DNA of 64,000 nucleotides from Apodemus sylvaticus (Eukaryota > Chordata > Mammalia > Rodentia > Muridae): the NCBI RefSeq assembly GCF_947179515.1, contig NC_067488.1, positions 28,882,539 through 28,946,538 of the forward strand, in the 5' to 3' direction. Below are positions 1-10,699 of the stretch, in pieces (within the stretch, counting starts at the first letter, position 1; each line of letters opens with the position of its first letter). A program made the position numbers and the translations under genes. The notes under the pieces were generated by a model. It did no database searches. It was not told the DNA's origin and saw only the letters and a list, made by a program, of their open reading frames with translations.

Positions 1-1395
1 AAAAAAAAAAAACCCACATGATCATTTCATTAGATGCTGAAAAAGCATTTGACAAAATTTGGCATCCTTTCATGTTAAAAGTCTTTGAGAGATCAGGAAT
101 TCAAGGCCCATACCTAAACATAGTAAAAACAGTATACAGCAAACTAGTATCCAACATCAAACTAAATGGAGAGATATTCGAAGCAATTAGGGATTAGACA
201 AGGCTGTCCACTCTCTCCATACCTATTCAGTATAGTACTCAAAGTCCTATACAGAGCAGTTAGACAACAAAAAGAAGTCAAAGTATTCCAATAAATTTTT
301 CTGGGTCAACTGGCAGTTAGCATGTAGAAGACTGCAAATTGATCCATTCTTATCCACTTGTACAAAGCTCAAGTCCAAGTGGATCAAGGACTAACCCATA
401 AAACCCAGATACACTAAAACTAATAGAAAAGAAAGCAGGGAAGACCCTAGAGCATATGGGCACAGGGGAAAATTTCCTGAACAGAATATCAATAGCTTAC
501 ATTCTAAGATCAAGGATTGATAATGGGACCTCATAAAATTGCAAAGCTTCTGTAAGGAAAAAGATTCTGTCAATGGGACAAAACAGCAACCAATACATTG
601 GGAAAAGATCTTTACCAAGCCTACATCCCATAGAGGACTAAAATCCAATATATGTAAAGAACTCAAGAAGTTCGACTGCAGAGAACCAAATAACTCTATT
701 AAAAATGCAGTACAGAGCTAAACAAAATTCTCAACTGAGGAATACCAAATGGTTGAGAAGCACCTAAAGAAATGTTCAACATCCTTAGTCATCAGGGAAA
801 TGCAAGTCTAAAGAACCTTGAGATTCCACCTCACACCAGTGAGAATGATTAAAATAAAAAAAACTTAGGTGATAGCAGATGCTGGTGAGGATGTGGAGAT
901 AGAGGAACATTCCTCCATTGCTAGTGGGATTGCAAGCTTCTATAACCACTCGGGATATCAGTTTGGCAGTACATCAGAAAATTGGGCATATTATTACCAG
1001 TGGACCCAGCTATTCGAATCCTGGACATATATCCAGAAGATGCTCCAATATGTATAAAGGATACACGCTACCCTATGTTCATAGCAGCCTTATTTATAAC
1101 AGCCAGAAGGTGGAAAGAACCCAGATGTCCCTCAACAGAGGAATGGATACAGAATATGTGGTACATTTACACAATGGAATACTACTCAGCTATTAAAAGT
1201 AATGAACTTATGAAGTTCTTAGGCAAATGGAATGAACTAGAAAATATCATTCTGAGTGAGGTAGCCCAATCATTAAAGAACACACACAGTATGCACTCAC
1301 TGATAAGTGGATATTAGCCCAGAAGCTTGGAATATCAAAGATACAATTCACAGACCACATGAAGCTCAAGAGGAAGGAAGACCAAAGTATGGATA
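1..1395 (+). pseudogene. L1 ORF2 remnant (RT fragment joined to C-terminal region)
   Basis: Recognisable pieces of the L1 ORF2 protein: the start of the RT palm including a RQGCPLSPYLF-like motif (about 199-230), then after the deletion the C-terminal domain in changing frames (about 300-1320), including a MFIAALFITARRWKEPRCPS stretch near 1075-1135. In life this protein nicks target DNA and reverse transcribes L1 RNA. Here stops and frameshifts break it throughout and the catalytic YADD-type segment lies in the deleted part. The longest open stretch ends at the TAG at 1315-1317. It cannot encode an active enzyme. Confidence 0.92.
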
Positions 1396-1425
1396 CTTTG
1401 GTCTTTCTTAGAAAGGGGAACAAAA

Positions 1426-1590
1426 GCTGGGTGGTGGTGGTGCACGCCTATAATCTCAGCATTCTGGGAGACAGAGGCAGGCGGATTTCTGAGTTCGAGG
1501 CCAGCCTGGTCTACAGAGTGAGTTCCAGGACAGCCAGAGCTATACAGAGAAACCCTGTCTCGAAAAAACCAATTCAAAAAAAAAAGTTAT
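1426..1590 (+). mobile_element. B1 SINE nested in the L1, with exact 16-bp TSD
   Basis: A full-length 7SL-derived B1 (GCTGGGTGGTGGTGGTGCAC head, GTTCGAGGCCAGCCTGGTCT middle, AACCCTGTCTC end, A-rich tail). It is flanked by a perfect 16-bp target duplication, agaaaggggaacaaaa, at 1410-1425 and 1591-1606. It therefore inserted after the L1, at the start of the L1 3' UTR. Confidence 0.98.
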
Positions 1591-2453
1591 AGAAAGGGGA
1601 ACAAAAATATCCACAGGAGGGAATACAGAGACAAAGTATAGAGCAGAGACTGAGGGAAAGATCATCCAGAGACTTCCCCACCTAGGGATCCATTCCATAT
1701 ACAAAACCCAGACACTATTGTGGACGACAACAAGTGCTTGCTAACAGGAGCCATATATAGCTGTCTCCTGAGAGGCTCTGCCAGTATCTGACAAATACAG
1801 AGGTGGGTGTTCTCAGACAAACATTGAAGTAAGCCCAGAGTCCCCAGTGGAGAAGTTGTAGAAAGGACCCAAGAATGGAAGCTTGCAGCTCTATAGGAGG
1901 AACAATATGAATTAACTAGTACCCCCAGAGCTCCCAGGGACTAAACTACCAACCAAAAAGTATACATGGAGGAACCCATGGCTCTAGCTGCATATGTTGC
2001 AAAGGATGGCTTTTTTGAACATCAAAGGGAGGAGAGGCTCTTGGCCCCGAGAAGGCTTGATGCCCCAGTATAGGGGAAGCCAGGATAGGGAACTGCGAGT
2101 GGGTAGGTTGGAGACTAGGGGGAGGGGTGATGGGATAGGGTGTTTTCAGAGGGGAAACCAGGAAAGGGGATAACATTTGAAATGTAAATAAAGAAAATAT
2201 CCAATAATAATAACAAAACAAAAAAACTATATCACTGATTATATGTATTCATATATGTAATAATTATGTGGTTTTACCAGTTGTGTTTAGTTCTACCCTA
2301 AGTCTCTGAGCTACCCAGTCTGCTGATCCTGGATATACAGTTAGTATAGGGCATGGACCTCAAGTTAAACTGGAATTTAATTGGCCACTTCCACAAGTAG
2401 TGTGCCATTATGAGCCCTGCATATCCTGTAGGGAGGACATATTGGCTGTATGG

Positions 2454-2454
<1 letters not shown>

Positions 2455-2493
<39 letters not shown>

Positions 2494-2660
2494 TTTTACA
2501 CACATGTGAGTACACTGTAGTCATCTTTAGACATACCAGAAAAGGGCATCATATCCCATTACAGATGATTGTGAGCCACCAAGTGGTTGCTGGGAATTGA
2601 ACTCAGGACCTCTGGAAGAGCAGTCAGTACTCTTAACCTCTGAGTCATCTTTCCAGCCCC
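2455..2660 (-). mobile_element. B2 SINE with (TTTA)n tail
   Basis: The reverse complement reads as the tRNA-derived B2 head (GGGGCTGGAAAGATGACTCA) through CCAGAGGTCCTGAGTTCAAT and the body, with a (TTTA)n run at about 2455-2497 as the A-rich tail on the minus strand. Confidence 0.95.
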
Positions 2661-3074
2661 AGATTTCTTATTAGAGCAGTAAGCATGTGTGTATATTTTT
2701 AAAATCTGCCAAACTGAATCTACTATGGCCAATTTAGGACATTAATTTCTCTAGGGCTCGTAAACTAGAAGAGGTTAACTGGCCATTGTGGGATAGAAAG
2801 AAAGAAGAAAATGTTCTTCCTAAATTTGAACTGACTCTTATTATTTAATATTGTATTTCCCTCCCACCAAATCATTGATAAAAAAATCTCTTTAACAACA
2901 TAAAATGAATCATAGCATGTTAGCAATTCAAAGAAACTTGACAGTTTTTCAATTATGGTGACAGAAATTGTAATTCAAGTTAGATTAAGTTCAATAAAGT
3001 ATTGCATTGGTTGAATCAGTAAGTGTTTGTTGTTGTGTTTTAAAAGAGAAATTCTGTTTAGTAATATATAACAT
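2661..3074. other. Single-copy AT-rich DNA, nothing recognised
   Basis: No open frame of note, no recognised repeat and no RNA gene seen. Confidence 0.5.
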
Positions 3075-3165
3075 AGGGGCTAGAGATGTAACTCAGTTGT
3101 AAAGGGATTGCCTAATATATATGAGGTCACAGTTACAGTTTCTAGCACTATGGGGGCAGGGGAAA
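3075..3165 (+). mobile_element. Degraded ID-like (tRNA-Ala/BC1-type) SINE
   Basis: The stretch GGGGCTAGAGATGTAACTCA followed by GTTGTAAAGGGATTGCCTAA has the order of the ID/BC1 head (A box then B box), with a worn tail. It could instead be the ID-derived part of a B4-type SINE. Confidence 0.6.
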
Positions 3166-3384
3166 TAATGTAATCTGTAACCTGAGTTGTTGTATAAGAT
3201 CTAGTTTTTCTTTATTTTTCATAATGGAAATTGAAAAATAGTATAGAACGACTCTATCAATAAAATTCCTTCTAGAATGTGTTCTATAGTTTGGAAAACA
3301 AAATCAGAATGTGCTCACCATGAAAAGTGTAACTCTTATTCCTCATCAAAGAAGTCTCTTTCTACAGCATAGAGAGAAGACCAT

Positions 3385-3600
3385 TATAGGAATCCACAAC
3401 TGGTCAAAATGCAGAGAACAAATGACTATGGAATTCCTTCCCCAACTGATACACCTGAGACATAACCCCTATACCTAAAGCTTGGGGACACTGTGGAAGA
3501 GGGAGCATAAGGATCATAAGATATGGGGCACCCTGATGTCTGCTATGGGATGTCACTTCTGTGTTTGACAGGGAAGCTGCATCCATGAAATCTTTAAAAA
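3385..3600 (+). mobile_element. L1 (Lx-type) 3' UTR fragment
   Basis: Shows the Lx-style 3' UTR order: GAGAACAAATGACTATGGA, CCTAAAGCTTGGGGACACTG, TGGAAGAGGGAGCATAAGGA, GACAGGGAAGCTGCATCCAT, ending in a short A run at about 3595. Truncated at both ends. The Rab3gap1-like segment follows immediately. Family assignment is from memory of the repeat class. Confidence 0.6.
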
Positions 3601-3918
3601 GAAATTACTTAGGCCGCTCTGCTCCACAAGATGGTGGCAGACAACGAGCCCTAGTCTGAAGTGTTTGAGATCAGAGACATGACCACAGCCTCAGAGTGGG
3701 AACTGTGAGCAGCACCTTTGGTCTTGTCTGGCCCAGAGCAGCATCACACAGGTGACACTGGTTCTGAGGGAGACACCCATACTTTGTCTCTTCTTCCATG
3801 ATCTAGCAGCTTTGTCTTTTTCCGCATCAATCATACAGACAGTTTTATTTTAAAAGTTGAAGAAGTCTTGAATGACTGGAAACTGATTGGATACACTCTA
3901 GGAAAACCACTGAAAAAG
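3601..3918 (+). pseudogene. Rab3gap1 (pseudogene fragment): Rab3gap1-like 5' cDNA fragment, interrupted, joined to L1
   Basis: From the ATG at 3631 the translation is MVADNEP, stop, SEVFEIRDMTTASEWE. This matches the start of RAB3GAP1, the catalytic subunit of the RAB3/RAB18 regulator complex, with one Glu codon turned into TAG at 3652. The match stops at 3702, skips 138 unrelated bases (3703-3840), and resumes as SFILKVEEVLNDWKLIGYTL and GKPLKK to about 3918. The two blocks behave like the first two coding exons with an extra segment between them. About 30 bases upstream of the ATG may be 5' UTR. At 3919 the sequence becomes L1 5' UTR in the same orientation. It is dead: one in-frame stop, an insert without an open frame, and only about 45 residues present. 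It could be a piece of a processed pseudogene later hit by L1, or a chimeric L1 transcript; see findings. The exon-boundary claim is inference. Confidence 0.8.
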
Positions 3919-4420
3919 GCTTCCAGTTTTTATCTGCGCCCAGAGCTGATGCTGTGCCACAGTACTACTTATCCAAATAGTGCCTGGAGAGAGCAGGTCT
4001 CCCAGAAGTGCTGACAAGCCTATGAGCACAGGATAAGACCATCACTTCTGCTCAGGAGGACCTTCCTAGAGCCCTTAGGTTACAGGAACCAAAAAGCAAC
4101 AGTTTCCATCTGCACCTGTGCCACGGTGCTCCATATCCAAATACCATGGGGAGAGATGTGGTCTCCGAGGAGTGCTGACTCACTTGTGTAAAACTACCAC
4201 TTCTACTCAAATTCCTGGCCCAAGAGGGACCCACCTTGAGCCATCAGGACTTAGGAACCAAGGGGGTTTCCTTCTGAACCTTGGAGCTGACCCTGTGCCA
4301 TAGCTCTCCATCCACAAATTTGGAGAGAACTGATCTCCCAGGAGTTCTGACAGATAGACTTGTAGGAGGGACAAACCACAAGCAGAGATAGCAAGACCAG
4401 CTAACATCAGAGATAACCAA
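3919..4420 (+). promoter_or_regulatory. L1 monomeric 5' UTR (about three tandem units)
   Basis: Three related units start near 3920, 4102 and 4263 (spacing about 180 then about 160 bases). Each carries a CTGCGCCC/CTGCACC/CTGAACC opening, a TGTGCCA(C/T) step, a TCTCC(C/G)AGGAGT-like segment and an AGGAACCAA joint. Mouse L1 promoters are built from such monomers; the decayed copies here are unlikely to drive transcription. Confidence 0.8.
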
Positions 4421-5490
4421 ATGGAGAGAGGCAAGGGCAAGAACAGAAACAACAGAAACCAAGAATACTTGGCATCATCAGAACCCAGTTCTCACACTAC
4501 AGTGAGACCTGAACACTTCAACACACCAGAAAAGCAAGATTCTCATTTAACATCATATCTCATGATGATGATAGAAGACTTTAAAAAGGACATAAATAGC
4601 TCCCTTAAGAAATACAGGAGAACACAGGTAAACAGCTTGAAGCCCTTAATGAGGGAACAAAAGTTTCCCTTAAAGAATTACAAGAAAACACAAACAATAG
4701 GTGAAGGAATTGAACAAAAGTATCCAGGATCTAAAAATGGAAATAGAAATAATAAAAAAATCACAAAGGGAGACAACCCTGGAGATAGAAAATCTAGTAA
4801 AGAGATCAGGAGTCATATATGCAAGTATCACATACCGAATATTAGAGAGAAGAGAGAATCTCATGTGCAGAAGATATCGTAGAAAACATTGACACAACAG
4901 TCAAAGAAATGCGAAATACAAAAAGCTCTTAACCCCAAACATCCAGGACACAATGAAAAGACCTAAGGATAATACGTACAGAAGAGAGTAAAGATTCCCA
5001 ATTTAAAGGGCCAATAAATATCTTCAACAAAATTATAGAAGAAAACTTCTCAAATATAAAAAAAGAGATGTCCATAAATACACAAGAGGCTTACTGATCC
5101 CCAAATGCATTGGACCAGAAAAGAAATTTCTCCTGTCACATAATAGTCAAAAACCCAAATGCACAAAACAAAGAACATTAAAATCATTAAGGGAAAAAGA
5201 TCAAATAGCATATAAAGGCAGACCTTTCAGAATTATATCAGACTCTTCATAAGAGACTAGGAAAGCTAGAAGATCCTGGACAGATGTCATACAGGCCCTA
5301 AGAGAACACAAATGCCAGTCCAGGCTTACCAGAAAAACCCTCAATTACCATAGATGGAGAAACCAACATATTCAACGAGAAAAACAAATTTACAGAATAT
5401 CTTTCCACAAATCCAGCCCAACAAAGGAAAATAGATGGAAAACAAGAACACAAGGAGGGTAACTACACCCTAGAAAAAGCAATAAAGTAG
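4421..5490 (+). pseudogene. L1 ORF1 remnant
   Basis: The ATG at 4421 opens a 153-codon frame beginning MERGKGKNRNNRNQEYLASS, the basic N-terminus of mouse L1 ORF1p (the trimeric RNA-binding chaperone). It includes an MMMIEDFKKDINSSLKKY stretch that belongs to the coiled-coil entry. The frame then breaks, but coiled-coil and C-terminal motifs continue in other frames (about 4701-4890 and onward) to a TAG at 5488-5490. The total span of about 1.07 kb fits the usual length of about 357 codons. Frameshifts and stops make it non-functional. Confidence 0.9.
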
Positions 5491-6729
5491 TCTTTCAACA
5501 AACCCAAAAAAAACATCAAAAATAACAGAAAGCAACAATCACTATTCTTTAATATCTCTTAACATCAGTGGACTGAATTCCCCAATATAAAGACATAAAT
5601 AACAGACTGTATACATAAACAGGACCCAAAATTTTGCTGCATACAGGAAACATACCTCAGTGTCAAAGTCAAACACTACAATAGAGTAAAAGTCTGGAAA
5701 ACAATTTTCCAAGCAAATGGTTGCAGGAAACAAACTGGAGTAGCTATTCTAATATCAAATAAAGGCAACTTTCAGCCAAAAGTTATCACAAAGGAAAAGA
5801 AAGGACACTTCATACTCATCAAAGGAAAAAAATACCAAGAACTCTCAAATCTAAACTCAAATCTATGCTCAAATGCAAGAGCACCCTCATTTATAAAAGA
5901 AACTCTACTAAAGCTCAAAAGCACACATTGCACCTCACATCATAATACTGCGAGACTTCAACACCCCACTCTCAGCAATGTGCAGATCATGGAAACAGAA
6001 ACTAAAGAGACACGTTGAAACTAACAGAATGGACCAAATAGATTTAATAGTTATCTGTAGAACATTTCATCCTGAAACGAAAGAATATACCTTCTTCTCA
6101 GCACCTCATGGTACCTTTTCCAAAAGTCACCATATAATCGGTAACAAAACAGGCCTCAACAGATGCAAGAAGATTGAAATAGTCTCATATATTCTATCAT
6201 ATCACCATGAACTAAGGCTGGTCTTCAATAGCATCAAAACCAACAGAAAGCACACATACGCATGGAAACTGAACAACATTCTACTCAATGATAACTTGGT
6301 CAAGGAAGACATAAAGAAAGAAATTAAAGACTTTAGAATTTAACAAAAATGATGGCACAACATACCCAAATTTATGAGATACAATGAAAGCAGTCCTAAG
6401 AGGAAAACTCAGCTCTGAGTGCCTCCACAAAGAAACTGGGGAGAGCATACACTAGCAGCTTAACAGCATACCTGAAAGCTCTATAATCAAAAGAAGTAAA
6501 TACACCCAAGAGGAGTAGATGGCAGGAAATAATCAATCTCAGGTCTGAAATCAACCAAGCAGAAAAAAAAAAGAACCATACAAAGAATCAACAAAACCAG
6601 GAGATGGTTCTTTGAGAAAATCAACAAGATAGGTAAACCCTTAGCCAGACTAACCAGAGGGCACAGAGACAGTGTCCAAATTAACAAAATCGAAAAATGA
6701 AAAGGGAGAGAAAGCAACAGAAACTGACG

Positions 6730-6734
<5 letters not shown>

Positions 6735-6769
<35 letters not shown>
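6735..6769. repeat. (A)35 run inside L1 ORF2
   Basis: Uninterrupted run of 35 A within the decayed ORF2. A second run of 23 A follows at 6949-6971. Confidence 0.97.
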
Positions 6770-6772
<3 letters not shown>

Positions 6773-6948
6773 CATCAGATCCTACTACAAAAGCAACAAA
6801 ACTGGAAAATCTGGATGAAATGGACAATTTTATAGACATATAACAGGCACCAAAGTTAAGTCAGGATCAGAACAACTATCTAAAGAGTCCCATAACCCCT
6901 AAAGAAATAGAAGCAGTCATTAAAAGTCTCCCAAGCAAAAAAATAAAT

Positions 6949-6971
6949 AAAAAAAAAAAAAAAAAAAAAAA
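6949..6971. repeat. (A)23 run inside L1 ORF2
   Basis: Uninterrupted A run just after AATAAAT, within the decayed ORF2 before the RT region. Confidence 0.97.
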
Positions 6972-7098
6972 GCTCAGGAACAGATGGTGTTAGTGCATTC
7001 TTTCAGACTTTCAGAGAAAAAAGACTTAACACCAATACTATTCAAATTATTCCACAAAATTGAAACAGGAACACGACCCAATTCATTCTATGAATCTA

Positions 7099-7518
7099 CA
7101 GTTATGCTAAGTATTCTCCCTTGGAGATGAATGGTTTCTGTCTAATTAGATCCTTTTACAATTTCCTTTCATAGACAACTTCATAAGAGATATTTTTCTA
7201 CTTCTATCATGTTTAATGTTCCAAATAGATTTTAAAAACTGGTTGAGTGCGTATTAGTTTTAGCTTCAGAAGATATGTATATTTAAGAGGCATTTAATGA
7301 TTATAAATTATTTTGATGACTTAAAATTGTCAATACTGAGCTGTATATTTTAAAATAAATTTTATTAGTTTGACAAAAATAGAAAAGTACACTAAAAAAA
7401 GAAATCACTTAAACAAGATCTACTAATGACAGTATAAGTTGACATAACAATGGATCATGGGAGAAATCTCACTGGGCTCCATCCCTAGATGAAGAACTAC
7501 AGGGTACTGGGGAAGAAT
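7099..7518. other. Single-copy AT-rich DNA
   Basis: Nothing recognised between the L1 breakpoint and the TG microsatellite. Confidence 0.5.
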
Positions 7519-7567
7519 TGTGTGTGTGTGTGTGTGTGTGTGTGTTGTGGTGTGTGTGTGGTGTGTG

Positions 7568-7602
<35 letters not shown>
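7519..7602. repeat. (TG)n microsatellite, interrupted
   Basis: 84 bases of TG repeat with a few GGTG and TATG interruptions. Open frames over it are poly-Cys/Val and poly-Thr/His artefacts. Confidence 0.99.
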
Positions 7603-7603
<1 letters not shown>

Positions 7604-8309
7604 CAATAATAGCTAAAGAGGTCATGAATTTTAAAGGAGAAGAATTGATATGGAGATGGGAAGAACTGAAGAAGGAAATGGGACTAGTCCACACTCATGA
7701 GCACCTATACAAAGCTAATTGAACTTAGTTTTGTTTTGTATTTTCTTTTAATACATGATGATGGGAGGGAGATGGAAGATAAGTTGAGTATGGGGATATG
7801 AAGAAGTAGGGGTATGGACTTGAATGACAAAGATCTAAAATTTTCAAGAAATTAGATAGAAATCCAAAATAGTGAAAACTTTTGAAGTGAGTAAAAATTC
7901 AAGTGAACCATCTGCAAGAGAGAAAGCCTGGAAGCAGATTGTATACCTAGAGTTCTGAGAGGGAACTATTGGTATATCTTCATTAAGAGCCCTGTCACTT
8001 CAGGAAAATGGTTTCTTTTTATAATTTAGTTTCTTCCCACCCCCCACCCCCCCCAAAAAAACTGGAAGATTAAACCAAATAACACCCACAGGCTCCTTCT
8101 GATGTATTATCTCAGAATTTCTAAGTAGTTTATGATCAATTTTTAATATTAGTCCTTAAAGAAAACATAATGAATTGGTTATTGGGCTTTCTTTTAGAAA
8201 CCTAAAGTAGTCATTAAAAAGAGACATCCAATGTAAAAGTAATGAGCAATTAAGAAACTAGTAATGCTCATTAGTCATTACAAGTTTTCCTTAAAAATTG
8301 TTATAGAAG
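7603..8309. other. Single-copy DNA
   Basis: No gene or repeat recognised. A C-rich run followed by A (about 8038-8060) is the only compositional feature. Confidence 0.5.
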
Positions 8310-8515
8310 ATATTTAAGTGATTATAATATGCCAGGCACTTTGCTTAGACATGTGTGTCAGGAGGAAAGAATCAGATAGATGGGCAGAAGTTTAGATGTT
8401 TATAACCAAAGGAGAAGTGGTATCATTGTCTCTTATTATATGAAGTTTTCAAAAATACAGAATTTGAGATAGAGTTAACAAATAATGAAGCTAGTATTGA
8501 ACCTACCATTATTGT
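8310..8515 (-). mobile_element. MIR SINE (ancient)
   Basis: Antisense MIR order: AATATGCCAGGCACTTTGCT near 8326, a worn middle, then a segment resembling the GCTAGTA..TTGAACC end near 8490-8503. Confidence 0.6.
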
Positions 8516-9216
8516 TAACCAATTGAACACTGTTACAGAGTTTTATTGGGTTTTTAGGTACATCCCTTTGAAATGTTAATGCGTTAAGGTGAATCTTAAG
8601 GGAAGAGAGGCAAGACTCTCAAGTTTCCCACCAGACACCTTCCTCCTCCTACCTACACACAGACACAGCAAGATGCCTCATCTCTCTGTTAAGAACTGTG
8701 AATAATCACAAACTACACCTAAACCTTGATGTCTTCTGATGTTGGACAAGTACAGAGAATAGTTTTTGAGTTTGTTATGTTGAGCCCCAGTTATCTTCTG
8801 AAGAAGTAATAAATTTTGCCCTGTGGGAGATTAGTGATCTTTCTCCTCCTCTTTTTCTGAAACGGATTCCATTACCAGAATGGCTGACTGACTTATAATA
8901 GCCTCATATATTAGAATAAAAATTGTTAGTTATAATTTAAAGCTGACCATTTCCTACTGGTAACATTTGCTGGAGTTCAGAGCCCCAAATAGACTACATT
9001 TACTCTTGAAAAAATATCTTCATGCTGAACCACCATCTCTCTATCCTGTGAAGATATGGTGTCTGATTCATGTAAAAACTTCACAGTCCATTTTAACTGT
9101 TGAGGGTTAGTTACATAGGCAGGCTTTTATATGTTGGTATCATTCACTAACTGAGTAGCCATTGCCTATTATGAGCAAAAGACAAGACTGTATTTTTGAC
9201 CTAAAAATACATGTTT
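8516..9216. other. Single-copy DNA
   Basis: No recognisable coding or repeat content. Confidence 0.5.
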
Positions 9217-9345
9217 TGTTAGGCAAGGTGGTGTCTGACTGTAATCTTTACACTTAGCAGACTAAAGCAGAAGGATTACAAGTTTGAGGCCAGCCTTGGG
9301 TGCACAGGGAGTTCTGACACAGCCATACAAAGTGTGGTTCTATCA
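9217..9345 (+). mobile_element. Old B1 SINE
   Basis: Diverged B1: TTAGGCAAGGTGGTGTCTGA head, GTTTGAGGCCAGCCTTGGGT middle, and a decayed 3' part (ACACAGCCATAC). Confidence 0.75.
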
Positions 9346-9479
9346 TTAAAATTTGCATATTGTAGAAAAGGAAATACATACCCCAGTTGCATAAAAGTAT
9401 TTACAATTTTGACGTCTATAGACACTCAGAAAAGTGGAAAACATGGATTAAAATTTTTATTACATATCAAGTAATATAA

Positions 9480-9712
9480 AGCAGTGGGTCTCAGTATGTT
9501 TTCATGGCTTGCTCAGCTAGCTTTCCTTACTCTTATAGAATTCAGGGCCCAATCTAGGCAGTTGTATCCTACAATGAAACATCCTAGGGACACATCCATA
9601 GGCCAACCTGATCTATATAACTCCTTGTTGAGGCTCTTTTCTCATGTAATTCTAGATTGTTACATTGACAGTTAAATGTACACAATACACATAGTCTCAT
9701 TATGTAGCTAAG
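9480..9712 (-). mobile_element. Rodent LTR-like repeat fragment (MaLR/RMER-type)
   Basis: Shares the CATGGCTTGCTCAGC..., GACACATCCATAGGCCAACCT and ATTCTAG..TTGACAGTTAA phrases with the longer copy at 21515-21925, in the same orientation. The sequence class ends on the plus strand in a TCAAGTTGACA-like motif. The exact family was not assigned. Confidence 0.55.
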
Positions 9713-10699
9713 AACCTATTTTCTTAGCTCTCAAATTTTGGAATTATGGGATATGTCATCCTTCTTGACTGAATCTCAGTTTTCTACTCTTCACATTATC
9801 ACACTGGTCAAAAGCACTTCCTGTTAGATGATGCATTACAGCACCTCTGAATGTGAATATGACACTTCTTTGGTTGTTGTTTTGTGTCCTTGGAGAGTTA
9901 GCTGACATCACATTGGATAGGGGATTTCTACCACCCTGTATTACTACTGATATTTCTAGCCAATGTGCTAAACAGACATTTCCCCCTTTCATGTCATATT
10001 CTGTTCTTGCTACTGGGAGTTTTGCTCTGGCCAGCATAAGTTGCTTGCTGGGCAAAGAATGAGCTTCAGTTCCATTAACTAGCTGGATTTTACCCTGTCC
10101 CTTTGATTGACGCATGGCTTTAAGGCTTGTGTCATAGGTTAGAAGTCTATGTATTTTGTCCTATACTTGTTTGTGGACTAGGAACTTGAGGGCTCCCTAG
10201 ATGAATGGACCCTTGAAGTTGCAGCCTTGGGTGTTAACATAATCTTCAGAACTTCCAGGGATGACTGATTTTATTTTTAAGCCTGTTTTGTGGAAATCTC
10301 ACCTCAGTCAGAGTAGTTTGTGGTTCAGTGTTTATTCAGAAGGAGGTTTAACCCATTATGGAATAGACAGTTTTCTCTTGTGTTCATAGATTTGTATGGT
10401 AGGGGTTTCAGTAGTCTACCTATCCAGTAAGCTGCTTTGATCGTGTCTAAATTTTTCTGAAGCCCAGTGAAAGTGGCATCTTTAAACCCTTACATTTAAC
10501 TGACCCAGGGGAAGCTTTTCATGGCCACCTCTTCCTGATTGTTTCTTCTGCATTTCCTTCCTTAGAGCTCCCAACATTCTTTTGTTTTCTACTAAGTTCT
10601 CCACAGAATTCAATAATATTTTTATCACTCTAATCCCTTAGGCCTTTGGTCCAAATTACATCATCCTTCTCAGGCTCACATGCTATGTTCTTTGTCTTC
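9713..10699. other. Unassigned DNA, possibly old ERV-derived
   Basis: A 119-codon minus-strand open frame (9756-10115) starts MRQSKGQGKIQLVNGTEAHS; I recognise no family in it. No repeat could be assigned with confidence. Confidence 0.35.

Larger units (their letters stand above)
1..2225 (+). mobile_element. L1 LINE, 3' portion (ORF2 remnant plus full 3' UTR), internally deleted
   Basis: The left edge lies inside the reverse-transcriptase part of a mouse L1 ORF2 (a DAEKAFDK-like stretch near 34-57). The element runs to the typical mouse L1 3' UTR (GACAGGAGCC, CTCCTGAGAGGCTCTGCCAG, G-rich block about 2095-2170, TTTGAAATGTAAATAAAGAAAATATC) and a short A-rich tail near 2217-2225. At about 290-296 the reading jumps from the RT palm region to the C-terminal third of ORF2, so roughly a kilobase of ORF2 is missing. 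A B1 is nested at 1426-1590. The element continues off the left end of the window, so its 5' end is not visible. Confidence 0.95.
3919..7098 (+). mobile_element. L1 LINE, 5' portion (monomeric 5' UTR, ORF1, first part of ORF2), 3' half missing
   Basis: Mouse-type L1 reading rightward: three degenerate 5' UTR monomers, ORF1 from 4421, a short spacer, and ORF2 from about 5530 through the endonuclease into the start of the RT region, stopping near 7098 (a FHKIET..PNSFYES-like stretch). Losing the 3' half while keeping the promoter end is opposite to the usual 5' truncation of L1 insertions, so a later deletion or recombination is likely. It is old: frames are broken many times. Confidence 0.93.
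5530..7098 (+). pseudogene. L1 ORF2 remnant (endonuclease and start of RT)
   Basis: Endonuclease-domain sequence is visible in shifting frames. An LNISGLNSP-like start lies near 5558, a catalytic-Glu motif reading QETY near 5647, a GDFN-type motif reading RDFN near 5950, the SAPHGTFSKSHHIIGNKTGL segment at 6101-6160, and the SDHH-type catalytic motif reading SYHH near 6200. The Asp to Tyr change there alone would disable the endonuclease. The longest open piece is 5978-6343. Two expanded A runs (6735-6769 and 6949-6971) lie in it. The element stops before the RT active site. Confidence 0.9.

Noticed and set aside
7489..7722. Cys/Val-rich and Thr/His-rich open frames
   Set aside because: Translations of the TG microsatellite.
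9756..10115. 119-codon minus-strand frame
   Set aside because: No recognisable domain, no promoter or splice context; kept only as unassigned DNA.
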